This document shows, one piece after another, positions 37,573-46,409 of a stretch of 64,000 nucleotides of DNA (position 1 is the first letter of the stretch; the number at the start of each line of letters is the position of its first letter). Made by a program: the position numbers and the translations under genes. Origin of the DNA: Agarilytica rhodophyticola (GTDB taxonomy: Bacteria; Pseudomonadota; Gammaproteobacteria; Pseudomonadales; Cellvibrionaceae); assembly GCF_002157225.2 (NCBI RefSeq), contig NZ_CP020038.1, positions 1,821,001 through 1,885,000 on the forward strand, in the 5' to 3' direction. A model generated the notes under the pieces. The model saw only the letters and a program-made list of their open reading frames with translations, did not search any database and was not told where the DNA came from.

Positions 37573-38104
37573 AAGTGCTCACTCATCTAATTATCCTATA
37601 AGATGCCTTGTTGAATATTATAAATACTTCCTTACAAAAAAATGCTTTAACTTTTTTAAGTGTAAATATATATCCGCTACCTATTCTATTAGATCATACA
37701 ATCCTTGACAAATGCGACTGCTTTATCAGAGTTATATTCTAAATATTCAAATATATTCTATGAAAAATTACTAGTGATAAAATTTTCTCTTACTAAATCT
37801 AGGTTTTTATACCTTCGGGTGCCTAAGGTGACACTCTGGAGTTTTTTTTGGCATGCAATAAAGAATAAGTAATTTTTCATGGAAGATAGATGTCAGGATT
37901 TTATATGAGAGAAATTAGACTCTTATAATTAAATAAAATATATATGGAGGCTGTATATTTATAGTTACCTAACCCTATATTCTCATAATCAACTTTAGTA
38001 AAATATATAGTATTTATTATCCATTTTTCCCTTTTACGATCTTTGATATGCATACTGTAGAGTTGGTCGCTAATATGTATATGCAATATATTGTTAAGGG
38101 ATTG

Positions 38105-38474
38105 TGTCTTTTGCTAAACAGCCTATAGATGATTTTTCTAGCAAAGAAACTGATTTTTGGCTTAAAAGTTATCGGGATTCTTGCTTTTTTTCAGATGTTA
38201 TGAAAGGAGAGAGACGTTAAAGTTAATTTAGATAACAGAAAATCTTTTGCTGAGAATTTCTATGAGGAAATAATGGGAGAGCTAAAAAGTAAATGTATTA
38301 ATACTATGAAGCCAGAAAAAATGGCTGACGAATTCTTCAAAATATCATTGCTTGAAAATACATAACACTGTATTAAGTAAGGAAAATTCTGTCGGTAATT
38401 TTTATATGAGGCCCTATTTATTTGGTCGCGATCTAGGAAATTTTTGGTCTCAGTCAGCAAGAAAAAATGAATAG
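38105..38474 (+). pseudogene. Decayed gene relic
   Basis: Three protein-like stretches lie in different forward frames: one ending 'SDVMKGERR' and stop (38218), one with 'SFAENFYEEIMGEL' and stop (38365), and one with 'MRPYLFGRDLGNFWSQSARK' and stop (38472). Together they look like one gene broken by at least two frameshifts. No family recognised. An attC-like half-site follows. The gap 37573-38104 shows nothing else. Confidence 0.35.
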
Positions 38475-38536
38475 AGAATTTAGTTTCAATGTTGGATGTC
38501 CGCTTACTAGAGATGATTAATACAGTGGGGTAAATC

Positions 38537-38574
38537 GCCTAACAAGATGTTGTTATTTGTGTTGGCGGTTGACC
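38537..38574 (+). repeat. Partial attC-like sequence
   Basis: A perfect inverse core box gcctaac (38537-38543) is followed by an aag and ends in tgttggcgg; cgcctaaca pairs with tgttggcg with one bulged base. It looks like a shortened attC, but no good gttaggc partner is present. Confidence 0.35.
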
Positions 38575-38619
38575 TAGTTGTCTATGGGATGTGGGTAAAA
38601 TAAAAAAATAGAGGAAAGT

Positions 38620-39204
38620 ATGATTAAGTATATTTTTTGTTTTTTAATGTATATTTACTCGCCTGCAGCTTTTTCTGATGCAATTGATCTTCATCTCACG
38701 GATGGGAGTCGAATTAAAGTAGTAACTGAAGATATCATTGGTATGTCATTGGATAAAGAAGGCGAGTATAAACTATCAGAAAACCGATATATCTTCTCCG
38801 GTTGGCCTCAGAAGAAGTTTCGGTCAGACTTTACAATCTCATTTGATGTGAAACCTATGACTAGCTATAAAAACGATATCCTTGGAGCCTACGAATCTGA
38901 TATAGCTCAATGGAAGTTGTATTTTCCTTCCAACGGTGATGTTTTGAGATTTATTACAAGAAATTATTCCATGAATCGAACAACTATGTTGGACGTAAGA
39001 TTTAGTGATTTTGGCATACTGTATGAGTGGAATAAAATCAAAATAATACGAACCGGTTATCAGATTGAACTCTATATTAATAATGTAAAAGCTGGAGAGG
39101 TAACCTTGAAGTCAGATATTCCTATTGTGCGAGCTGATGTGAACTTTGGCTATGTAGGAAGTTACTCTACAGATATATATATAAAGAATATATCTAGCTA
39201 TTAG
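38620..39204 (+). CDS. Secreted LamG-like beta-sandwich protein
   Basis: A 194-residue protein with a signal peptide (about residues 1-19, ending Ser-Asp-Ala). The remainder has the run of strands seen in LamG/concanavalin-like domains ('FTISFDVKP', 'WNKIKIIRTG', 'IELYINNVKAGEV', 'VNFGYVGSYSTDIYIKNI'). Such domains bind glycans or proteins. An aggaaag site precedes the ATG. Family assignment is tentative. Confidence 0.55.
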   Translation: MIKYIFCFLMYIYSPAAFSDAIDLHLTDGSRIKVVTEDIIGMSLDKEGEYKLSENRYIFSGWPQKKFRSDFTISFDVKPMTSYKNDILGAYESDIAQWKLYFPSNGDVLRFITRNYSMNRTTMLDVRFSDFGILYEWNKIKIIRTGYQIELYINNVKAGEVTLKSDIPIVRADVNFGYVGSYSTDIYIKNISSY

Positions 39205-39327
39205 TTCAGATGGTTGACAATCATTAGTGTTGTCCTTTATTTGTTTTAATAAGTTAGTAAACTGAAAGTAAGTAACTTGTTGTTTCGAAAACTGTCTTTG
39301 TTAATTTAAAAGTTTCTAACGGCGGCT

Positions 39328-39587
39328 ATGTCGGCTAACAGTGCGAGCCATTTGGAAAAATTAAGTTCACCAAAATTATGTATAGCCATTGAATATACCG
39401 GAGATAATGTTGAGATTGCTGTCCCGGCTTTACTCATTATTGGTAAGAGTTCAGGTTTTATGGGCCGGCAAAGTGCAACTTACTAGGGAATTTTCGATCT
39501 AGTCTCAGGAGAGGAAAGCACTTCAGATGCAAAAAAATAACAAATGAGTTTGTTAACAATTTATCAAAAATAGCACTTAAAAAGTAA
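39328..39587 (+). pseudogene. Decayed cassette gene
   Basis: A frame from ATG 39328 gives 'SSPKLCIAIEYTGDNVEIAV' and meets TAG at 39484, which could be a CAG changed to TAG. It reads on as 'GIFDLVSGEESTSDAKK' and stops; a one-base shift in the A7 tract near 39535 leads into 'ITNEFVNNLSKIALKK' and TAA (39587). The restored gene would end 20 bp before the attC site at 39608, as a cassette gene should. Confidence 0.4.
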
Positions 39588-39607
39588 AAGAGTGTCCAAA
39601 ACCACAA

Positions 39608-39667
39608 AGATAACAAAAGCTGAACCCGACGCGCAAAGAGCGCAATCGGTTTAGCTTGGCGTTACAT
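39608..39667 (+). repeat. Integron attC-like site (about 60 bp)
   Basis: Forward strand starts agataac and ends gttacat. Inner boxes agctgaacccga and tcggtttagct pair with one bulged C and one mismatch, and the tip has gcgc/gcgc. The 'taacaaaagct...agcttggcgtta' frame is that of attC sites. Confidence 0.6.
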
Positions 39668-39778
39668 GGAATAACCGCTTTGTAGAGACTAATATGCCAT
39701 AGCTTGATTTTTGTGCAGTAGTAATGTGAAAATAGATGCTGCTCGGTTATAGTGCAACTTATAAGAAAAAATTTTATT

Positions 39779-40099
39779 ATGAATAACTTACAAAAAGAAT
39801 CAGTACTAATTTGGTCAGTAGATGAACATTATGTTGATTCATCGCGTGTTCGCAGAGATATTGCTAGGTTTGAGTCATGGTTAGCTGGAAATGAAGCTGG
39901 GAGTATAACATTCTTGAACTGGGGGCTATTAATAGTTCTGGATGAAATGTTGGATGATGATTTAGAAATGAAGTTACTTTTAGAGACCCCATGGGGTAAC
40001 AATTTACTTAATGAGGCGAAAAGACAAGCTTGTAATCAAATACAGATAATCACCGGTTATCGTTTGCCTGTAGATAGCAATCTAAAGGTAGTAAAATAA
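39779..40099 (+). CDS. Hypothetical cassette protein
   Basis: A 106-residue soluble protein from ATG 39779 (a GTG at 39752 would add nine residues). It is acidic with two Trp-containing segments ('LIWSVDEHYVD', 'ITFLNWGLLIVLDEML'). It sits between two attC-like repeats, so it is the best candidate for an intact forward cassette gene. Unknown family. Confidence 0.5.
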   Translation: MNNLQKESVLIWSVDEHYVDSSRVRRDIARFESWLAGNEAGSITFLNWGLLIVLDEMLDDDLEMKLLLETPWGNNLLNEAKRQACNQIQIITGYRLPVDSNLKVVK

Positions 40100-40111
40100 G
40101 TCAAATTTCAG

Positions 40112-40258
40112 TTTTAACTGTCGTAGATTAAAATTCGAAATATATCATTTGACAAAATGGAAATAGGCGCTATTTGAAGGTAAGTCCCAGTCAAAAATAG
40201 AATGATGATGAGATATTACCAACAACAGTAGCGCTTCGAGTTTTAATCCACGTTACAA
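40112..40258 (+). repeat. Long attC-like inverted repeat
   Basis: Arms 40122-40139 and 40235-40252 match at 16 of 18 positions (cgtagattaaaattcgaa against ttcgagttttaatccacg). Outer taac and gtta boxes flank them, and a small hairpin (aaatag/ctattt) lies inside. The size resembles longer VCR-type attC sites, and it follows the 39779-40099 gene by 12 bp. Confidence 0.45.
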
Positions 40259-40282
40259 TAACTTAACTCCAAAAAATCAAAG

Positions 40283-40786
40283 CTAATTTTTTCTTATAAA
40301 AGCAGATAAGGCATCCAGCTCATCGCCTGAATACCCTCCTATTCCTTGAATAGAATATCCTGTAGGTGCATCGAAAACAAAATACCTACCACTTTGAGTG
40401 CCATACCAAGGCGAAATTTTTAAATTTGTGTGAAACCTTAAACCAAATATCCTATTGCTTCTCCTTCTATTATAAAACCCTTCAATTTTTTTTATATACT
40501 CAGTTGGTCCTAATGAAAAAAAACTTAATGATCCTCTATTCCCTCCATGTTTATTTTTAAAAAATGTATTGCCAAAATCATCTAATACTTTTAATTGTAT
40601 TGCATCTATTCTATTGCCATAACGAATGTTAATGCCACATATTCGTTGGCTATCCGGTAATTTATCAACAAACTCCTTACCTAATAATCCACCAACAGGG
40701 CCAACGTTAAAGCTCGATGAGTGAGAGTAATTTGCAAATAATATTAAAGATAATATGATTACTTGAACTAAACTGAAACTCTTCAT
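40283..40786 (-). CDS. Secreted jacalin-like lectin
   Basis: A 167-residue protein from ATG 40786 (aagagg site upstream; the frame is open to 40906). The signal peptide spans about residues 1-24. The rest follows the jacalin fold pattern: 'GPVGG..G..F.D', 'I.IRYGNRIDAIQL', 'HGGNRGSLSFFSLGPTEYI..IEGFYN', 'IFGLRFHTN' and the closing 'GIGGYSGDELDAL'. Such domains bind mannose- or galactose-type sugars. It lies at the edge of the cassette-like region. The gap to 41085 shows no gene. Confidence 0.75.
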   Translation of the reverse strand: MKSFSLVQVIILSLILFANYSHSSSFNVGPVGGLLGKEFVDKLPDSQRICGINIRYGNRIDAIQLKVLDDFGNTFFKNKHGGNRGSLSFFSLGPTEYIKKIEGFYNRRRSNRIFGLRFHTNLKISPWYGTQSGRYFVFDAPTGYSIQGIGGYSGDELDALSAFIRKN

Positions 40787-41085
40787 ATATAACCTCTTTA
40801 TATCAATTTTGAAATCCAAATATTGTTTATATCGTTTAAAAAATGATACATAAAAAACTGAATTTTTATAAAAACATATGTGCCAAAAAATTGGACTTAA
40901 TTTCAATTAAAAATATAAGTCACTCTATATGAAGCTCTATTAATCACTGATTCTTATATTATTGCTGATGGTTAGCCCAGGTACATTTACGCTTGATTCT
41001 CTAACTTGTCTTTAAATAGCAGATGATGATGAAAATTTATTCCAGTAATTTTAAATGAGAGTATCATAGTGGAAAACGCAACCTT

Positions 41086-41520
41086 TTATTTGTTTGCCTT
41101 AAACCCGAGCTTGATCCACTGATCATCCCAAAGTTTGGGTGTATCCGCACCTAGAGTAAAGAGCGTCACCCCCTCGGATATATTTTCATCAAGAATCGCC
41201 TGAATAATATCGGGTGCCAATACATTAAGATTTAAGATACGACTGACGTAACTATTATCCACACCCTCTTTGTTGGCTAACTCTTTTATAGACCCATAGG
41301 TGCCGCTGTTTAGCTTTTGCTCCCATTCATAAGCCCTTGCTAGCGCTAACTGGAGCGGCGTGGGCTGGCTATCCCAGGGGCGGTAGTTGCTATCTGTGTT
41401 ACCGGGTAGTGTAATAATTTTACGGCCACTGCGCACTTTAGGTTTTAACGGTATTTTTATAGAGAGGGAACCGTTGCTACTTTCAATTATATGAGACATA
41501 GGTGTTGTTTGATTATCCAT
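41086..41520 (-). CDS. Recombinase-associated HTH protein
   Basis: A 144-residue protein with an HTH-like segment ('SIKELANKEGVDNSYVSRIL', about residues 77-96) and a 'LAPDIIQAILDE' helix. It overlaps the end of the serine recombinase gene by 8 bp. In several prophages a similar ParB-type HTH ORF follows a DUF2924-recombinase pair, so it is probably a directionality or regulatory factor, though this is inferred. Confidence 0.65.
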   Translation of the reverse strand: MDNQTTPMSHIIESSNGSLSIKIPLKPKVRSGRKIITLPGNTDSNYRPWDSQPTPLQLALARAYEWEQKLNSGTYGSIKELANKEGVDNSYVSRILNLNVLAPDIIQAILDENISEGVTLFTLGADTPKLWDDQWIKLGFKANK

Positions 41521-42871
41521 TGACCACTTTCTTTTTAGAGGTTTTCGGGGTTATTTCTTGTGCCAGTTGTTCGAGTCCATTTTTTCTTAGTCGTAGATCC
41601 ATGGCATTGGGGGTGATAATAATTTTTTCAATCATTAGATGAATCAATCGCGCTTGCTCATCAGGAAAGAGTTGCTCCCATAAGGTTGTCATTTTTGTCA
41701 GCGCGACTGCTACCATGGCTTCGTCTAATTCATCATCGTGAACCTGAGCGATAGTGGTCACCTCCTTGACGATCTCTGACGACTTTAATAGTGTCATGAC
41801 TTGTGTTGTCACAGCCGTTTCTAGTTCACTGGCTGGAAACCGGGTTAAATCGGAAGTGCCAGCCCCTTCTTTCGCGTCACGTATACTGAGATAATAACGA
41901 TAGCGTTTACCATTTTTGTGCCGACTATTGGCAAATGAAGTAGTGAGGGCACGACCTTCTGCATCAAATAGCAATCCCTTTAACAAAAAGGGAACCTTAG
42001 CACGCGTATTGTTACCTTTGGCCTTATAGCTGTCGGCGAGCTTTTTATGGACGGCTTCCCAGAGTGTCTTATCGATAATGGCATCGTGCTTACCTTCATA
42101 CCATTGGCCCTTGTGTCCAATCTCACCCAAGTACGTTCGATTCTGAAAAAGCTTGTAAATAAAGCCTTTATCGATGAGTTTCCCAGGACGGTGTTTATTA
42201 TCCTTCGTTGTCCACGATTTTGTTGTTATCCCATCGAGGCGTAATTCTTTTACCAGTTGTGTGGCTGATCCTATCTCTAAAAAGCGAGAAAATATGTGGC
42301 GGACTGTCTTAGCCTCATTGCTGTTAACCACTAATAGCCTATCTTTAACGTCATAGCCGAGCGGTGGAATACCTCCCATCCATAAGCCTTTTCTTTTACT
42401 CGAGGCCACTTTATCTCGTATGCGCTCTGCCGTGACCTCACGCTCAAATTGCGCAAAGGATAATAAGATATTTAACATTAGACGCCCCATGGAGCTAGTC
42501 GTGTTAAATTCCTGCGTCACAGAAACAAAGGATACGTTCATGCGCTCAAATATCGCCACAAGCTGCGAAAAGTCATGGAGGCTTCTGGTCAGGCGATCTA
42601 TTTTATATACCACTACCGTATCAATTTTATTTTCTTCAATATCTTTCATTAAGCGTTTTAGGGCAGGGCGTTCCAGTGTCCCACCAGAATAGGCGGCATC
42701 ATCATAGTCATCGTTCACTGAAATCCAGCCTTCACTTCTGTGCGCAGCAATATACGCGTGTCCGGCATCTTTTTGAGCATCAATAGAGTTGTAATCTTGG
42801 TCGAGTCCTTCTTCGTGGGATTTTCGTGTATAGACAGCACATCGGCGTTTAGGTATAACATGTTTGCTCAT
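41513..42871 (-). CDS. Serine recombinase (phage/island integrase)
   Basis: A 452-residue serine recombinase. The catalytic Ser18 lies in 'YTRKS'; 'YKIDRLTRS' and 'GRLMLNILLSFAQFERE' complete the resolvase catalytic domain (residues about 8-155). A recombinase domain (about 165-280) and a C-terminal helical segment follow. The Cys ribbon usual in large serine integrases is absent, so it is a short member. With DUF2924 and a small upstream ORF it forms a conserved integration block. Probably integrates the element spanning about 41-61 kb. Confidence 0.92.
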   Translation of the reverse strand: MSKHVIPKRRCAVYTRKSHEEGLDQDYNSIDAQKDAGHAYIAAHRSEGWISVNDDYDDAAYSGGTLERPALKRLMKDIEENKIDTVVVYKIDRLTRSLHDFSQLVAIFERMNVSFVSVTQEFNTTSSMGRLMLNILLSFAQFEREVTAERIRDKVASSKRKGLWMGGIPPLGYDVKDRLLVVNSNEAKTVRHIFSRFLEIGSATQLVKELRLDGITTKSWTTKDNKHRPGKLIDKGFIYKLFQNRTYLGEIGHKGQWYEGKHDAIIDKTLWEAVHKKLADSYKAKGNNTRAKVPFLLKGLLFDAEGRALTTSFANSRHKNGKRYRYYLSIRDAKEGAGTSDLTRFPASELETAVTTQVMTLLKSSEIVKEVTTIAQVHDDELDEAMVAVALTKMTTLWEQLFPDEQARLIHLMIEKIIITPNAMDLRLRKNGLEQLAQEITPKTSKKKVVNG

Positions 42872-42886
42872 CTATTTTTCTTTCCC

Positions 42887-43369
42887 TCACTTTTTCTTTT
42901 TCGATGGGGTGTTAGGCTTACGCAAACCAAAAAACGTAGGCCCAGACCAATGTGTACCGGTAATCTCTTTCGCAATTTTGGATAAACTTTTGTAAAGACG
43001 TTTTTGAAATTCAAACTGTCCATCTGATAGAACAATCACTTCGTATTCCACATCGTTGTAAAGCCGCTTCAAAATGGTGCCCGGTACTGGAATATAGGTG
43101 CCTTGTTTATTTTTGCTTTTGTTGGGTGCGTATGTTTGGCTAATCTCCCTGATACGTTGTGTATTTTTAGCGACTATTTTCTTATCTTCAGCAGTTAACG
43201 CGTTAACTTGTAATGCATAAGCCAGACGTCGTTCAATATAGCTTCGTGCTCGCACTGGGGGTGGTGTCGGGTTGAATTTCTGCCACATGACTAACAGTTC
43301 TTTCATTGTCATACTTTCAAACTGCATGATCTGCGTCAGTGTAGAAGGGGGTGTTTCTGTTATCGGCAT
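42887..43369 (-). CDS. DUF2924 protein
   Basis: A 160-residue protein of the DUF2924 family, known almost only from next to serine recombinases in prophages. Visible marks are 'RARSYIERRLAYALQ', 'VPGTILKR', 'YEVIVLSDGQFEF' and the signature 'KEITGTHWSGPTFFGL'. It ends 15 bp before the recombinase start. Probably a DNA-binding helper of recombination; biochemical role unknown. Confidence 0.88.
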   Translation of the reverse strand: MPITETPPSTLTQIMQFESMTMKELLVMWQKFNPTPPPVRARSYIERRLAYALQVNALTAEDKKIVAKNTQRIREISQTYAPNKSKNKQGTYIPVPGTILKRLYNDVEYEVIVLSDGQFEFQKRLYKSLSKIAKEITGTHWSGPTFFGLRKPNTPSKKKK

Positions 43370-43449
43370 GGCTGTCCTTTGTATGTTGATAATAGGTTTT
43401 CCATGTACGCTCAGGTAGGCAGACGAAGCAAGCTGTTAGTTAGTCTTCG

Positions 43450-43686
43450 CTATATTTTGGCGTTTAAAGCTTTTTTGTCTGCATGAATCCGCTTGTCTTT
43501 TTGATATAATGCTTGAAATCGTTTACGTATTAATCCATTTGATAGTATTTCAGCAATTTCTTTTATCCGCTCTTCGGCTGTCATGTCATGAGCTAATCGC
43601 TTGTTGTTTGTCACTTGTGAGGAACCTTTGTTATTAACAGATGTTCTTATTGTAGAAAATAAATGAAGGGGGATGCGATAGGACAA
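43450..43686 (-). CDS. Small recombinase-block protein
   Basis: A 78-residue protein containing 'MTAEERIKEIAEILSNGLIR', a segment typical of the short ORF that precedes DUF2924 and the recombinase in related prophages. The start shown may be too long; a start at that Met (43584) would leave about 44 residues. It is divergent from the 43938 gene, with promoters for both in the 250-bp AT-rich gap, which also holds a cacgtcgtg palindrome near 43873. Confidence 0.55.
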   Translation of the reverse strand: MSYRIPLHLFSTIRTSVNNKGSSQVTNNKRLAHDMTAEERIKEIAEILSNGLIRKRFQALYQKDKRIHADKKALNAKI

Positions 43687-43937
43687 TTAGTAACTCTTTG
43701 TATTGCACTATAAGAACATATAACTGCTGGTAAGAGAAAGTAATTCTAGGGAGGTTTTTTTAAAGCTTTTATTTTTCCATTGTTAATTATAAATAAACTT
43801 AACAAGTGAAATAAAAGCGATTTGGCTTTGATCCTTATTATTTATTTTTTGTTTGCATAATACTGATATCACGTCGTGGTAGCTTTTCAGTAGTTGGTTT
43901 TTAAATTTTTACGCTTTATTAGATTCGTTTTTTTACC

Positions 43938-45092
43938 ATGGACGATAGTATGCCTATGTCTCTTGATCCGTGTACGCGTTTGTTACATGCTGTTAACACC
44001 GATACTTATCATTCACTTATCCATTCTAAAATAGCCGCTGCCTCTCATGATACTCAAGGCGGTGTGAATACCGCGAATATGTGGGCAGACTCGATTTTTT
44101 TAGTGGCTCAAAGCATTAGGCGCTTTGATCTTACCTCAGTAAATTCTGCGATGTCTTACGGAGAACGGCAGACATTTTATTCTATCGACAACGAACATGA
44201 GCAAAGCCTTTGGCTCTATGTACACCATCAACAGCTGTTTCATGAAGTCGTCGCTGTATTGTTAGCAGAGGATCATCTTTCTGACCCTAATACCACGGTA
44301 TTTCAGTTGCCGCCATTGCTGACTCTAAACGAGGGCCAGCATCCGCTCGTACATTATAAACGCAATTTAGCGGGTATGCTGAGATACCCTGAAGAAGATA
44401 TTGATATAAAAGTCGTCAAGCGCTTACTCTCAGAGTATTCTTATAATTTTAAAATTCTTGTGTACCTTAATCGCTTACCCAAAGCCAATGACTATCCCAT
44501 TGATGGGCGCACGGCATTACTTTCTAAATCATGGTCGAAAGCCGTCAGTATCGTCTACGATCCTAGAACAGGGATAACGGATGTGACGGCCAGTACGCTA
44601 TATACACGTAAAATGAATACGGTATTTTTTGCCCGTTATCTTCTAAATATTAGCGACGTAGGAAAAATACAATACCCTAAGCCCTATCGTTATCAATTGT
44701 TGACGGGTAACTCTCACCAAGCGTCGGTGGATAGTCAGGCACTATTTCAGGTTAATCACGTACAACCCCCCCTTAAACTTCACTACGTTACATCAGACGC
44801 CTCTTATCTCCCCGTGCACTATGATGTAGCGAGACGTATCTTAAAAATAAAAGGGAAGCCAGATTGGTATATTACTGGCGAGCGTCGTTCCTTAGCTGTT
44901 CAGCATATGTATGAACAAGCTAAAAAGGGACGTTGGGAGCTGCCAGCGAAAGAAATACTTGAGTACACTAAAATACCAGGACAGAAAGGTGGGGCTAGGA
45001 GGATACAATCTTTATTTAGTAGCTCTTCAGATTGGCGAGATTATATTGTTAGTCCTAAGCGTGGTTTTTATAGTTTCAATATCACGTTGTAA
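43938..45092 (+). CDS. Hypothetical protein at the start of the replication block
   Basis: A 384-residue soluble protein that I do not recognise. The first 130 residues are helical; residues 185-330 look beta-rich with many Tyr; the C-terminus ('QKGGARRIQSLF', 'SPKRGFYSFNI') is basic and could bind DNA. It is divergent from the recombinase block and lies upstream of direct repeats at 45170-45222. A replication initiator or regulator is possible but not supported by any motif. Confidence 0.6.
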   Translation: MDDSMPMSLDPCTRLLHAVNTDTYHSLIHSKIAAASHDTQGGVNTANMWADSIFLVAQSIRRFDLTSVNSAMSYGERQTFYSIDNEHEQSLWLYVHHQQLFHEVVAVLLAEDHLSDPNTTVFQLPPLLTLNEGQHPLVHYKRNLAGMLRYPEEDIDIKVVKRLLSEYSYNFKILVYLNRLPKANDYPIDGRTALLSKSWSKAVSIVYDPRTGITDVTASTLYTRKMNTVFFARYLLNISDVGKIQYPKPYRYQLLTGNSHQASVDSQALFQVNHVQPPLKLHYVTSDASYLPVHYDVARRILKIKGKPDWYITGERRSLAVQHMYEQAKKGRWELPAKEILEYTKIPGQKGGARRIQSLFSSSSDWRDYIVSPKRGFYSFNITL

Positions 45093-45169
45093 TTTTTTCA
45101 GTTCCCTTTCTTTGTTCAAAAAGGTTTCATTTTTCCAGTGAAATCTTTTTTTTGAAAAAAAATTGTGTC

Positions 45170-45222
45170 CGAGTACATCGCGAGTACAAACGCGAGTACA
45201 AAGCCCACTAGACGCGAGTACA
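45170..45222. repeat. Four cgagtaca direct repeats (iteron-like)
   Basis: The 8-mer cgagtaca occurs at 45170, 45181, 45193 and 45215; the last three sit in gcgagtacaaa. Spacings of 11, 12 and 22 bp put them on one face of the helix. They lie just before the HTH gene that opens the replication operon, after A/T tracts, so they are candidate iterons or operators. Confidence 0.6.
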
Positions 45223-45264
45223 AACGCTTCTTCATAATATCTTCTGAATACGTTAGGAGATTTT

Positions 45265-45477
45265 ATGACATTAGCCTCACATCTTAATCAAGAACAACTT
45301 GCCCTTCGTTGGAATTTAAGTGAAAGCACGATCGCTAATTGGCGCTCAAAAGGTATTGGCCCTGCCTTTTTAAAATTACATAACCGTGTGGTATATCGCG
45401 AAGAAGATATTATCGCGTATGAAGCACAGTCTTTGCGTAAAAGTACCGGTGAAAAAGCTCAGGAGGTGCGTGCATAA
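45265..45477 (+). CDS. HTH_17/excisionase-type DNA-binding protein
   Basis: A 70-residue winged-helix protein of the AlpA/excisionase type: 'LNQEQLALRWNLSESTIANWR' followed by 'GP.FLKL.NRVVYREEDIIAYE'. A taggag site precedes the ATG. Its stop overlaps the next ATG (TAATG). It may bind the cgagtaca repeats upstream and act as Xis for the recombinase or as an operon regulator. Confidence 0.8.
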   Translation: MTLASHLNQEQLALRWNLSESTIANWRSKGIGPAFLKLHNRVVYREEDIIAYEAQSLRKSTGEKAQEVRA

Positions 45478-46385
45478 TGTTTCCTCTTATCACAGCAGAA
45501 CAACGGCGATCACAGAACCGAGGTATTAAAGGTTGTATTTTCGGTAAAAGTGGTATCGGTAAAACGTCTTTACTGTTAACGCTCCCGACATCGTCGACAT
45601 TATTTTTTGATATCGAAGCCGGTGATCTCGCCGTGGAGGATTGGAATGGTGATACCTTTAGGCCCAAGACATGGCAAGAGTGCCGAGATTTTGCTGTGTT
45701 TATTGGTGGGCCTAATTACGCGCTGCGTGACGAACAATCCTATAGCGAAGCGCACTTTAATGCTGTGTGTAAAAAGTATGGTAACCCTGAACAATTAAAT
45801 ACCTACGATATTATTTTTATTGATTCTATTACTGTTGCCGGTCGTTTGTGTTTTCAGTGGTGTAAAGGCCAGCCACAAGCGTTTAGTGAGCGCACAGGCA
45901 AACCCGATACTCGTGGCGCCTATGGCTTACATGGGCAAGAAATGATTGCGTGGTTAACGCACCTACAACATACACGCAATAAAAGTGTCTGGTTTGTTGG
46001 AATACTCGATGAAAAGGTGGATGAATTTAATCGCCGTGTTTTTGAGCCACAAATCGAAGGGTCTAAAACCGGATTAGAATTGCCTGGGATTGTCGATCAG
46101 GTCATTACTATGGCAGACCTGCCTTCAGAAGATGGCACCCCCTATCGTGCCTTTATTAATCATACATTAAATCCTTATGGTTATCCGGCGAAGGATAGAA
46201 GTCGCAAATTAGATGTCATTGAAGAGCCACATTTGGGTCGTCTCATGGAAAAAATAAAACGGCCTTCAGACATGATGGTTCACCATCTCGACTACGGTCT
46301 TAGAGAGCCTTTACAAACAGACACGCAACCACCGTTACAATCTAAAAATACACGCAACACCACACACGACAACACCACACACTAA
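45477..46385 (+). CDS. Sak4-like RecA-fold ATPase (single-strand annealing/recombination)
   Basis: A 302-residue P-loop ATPase. Walker A is GKSGIGKT (23-30) and Walker B 'YDIIFIDS' lies near 110-118. 'RGAYGLHGQEMIAWLTHLQ' and 'EPQIEGSKTGLELPGIVDQV' are characteristic of AAA_24/Sak4 phage proteins, which promote homologous recombination with an SSB partner. Such a partner is encoded next. The C-terminus is a Thr/Asn-rich tail. Confidence 0.85.
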   Translation: MFPLITAEQRRSQNRGIKGCIFGKSGIGKTSLLLTLPTSSTLFFDIEAGDLAVEDWNGDTFRPKTWQECRDFAVFIGGPNYALRDEQSYSEAHFNAVCKKYGNPEQLNTYDIIFIDSITVAGRLCFQWCKGQPQAFSERTGKPDTRGAYGLHGQEMIAWLTHLQHTRNKSVWFVGILDEKVDEFNRRVFEPQIEGSKTGLELPGIVDQVITMADLPSEDGTPYRAFINHTLNPYGYPAKDRSRKLDVIEEPHLGRLMEKIKRPSDMMVHHLDYGLREPLQTDTQPPLQSKNTRNTTHDNTTH

Positions 46386-46409
46386 TTTATTGAAGGAACA
46401 GATTATTTG

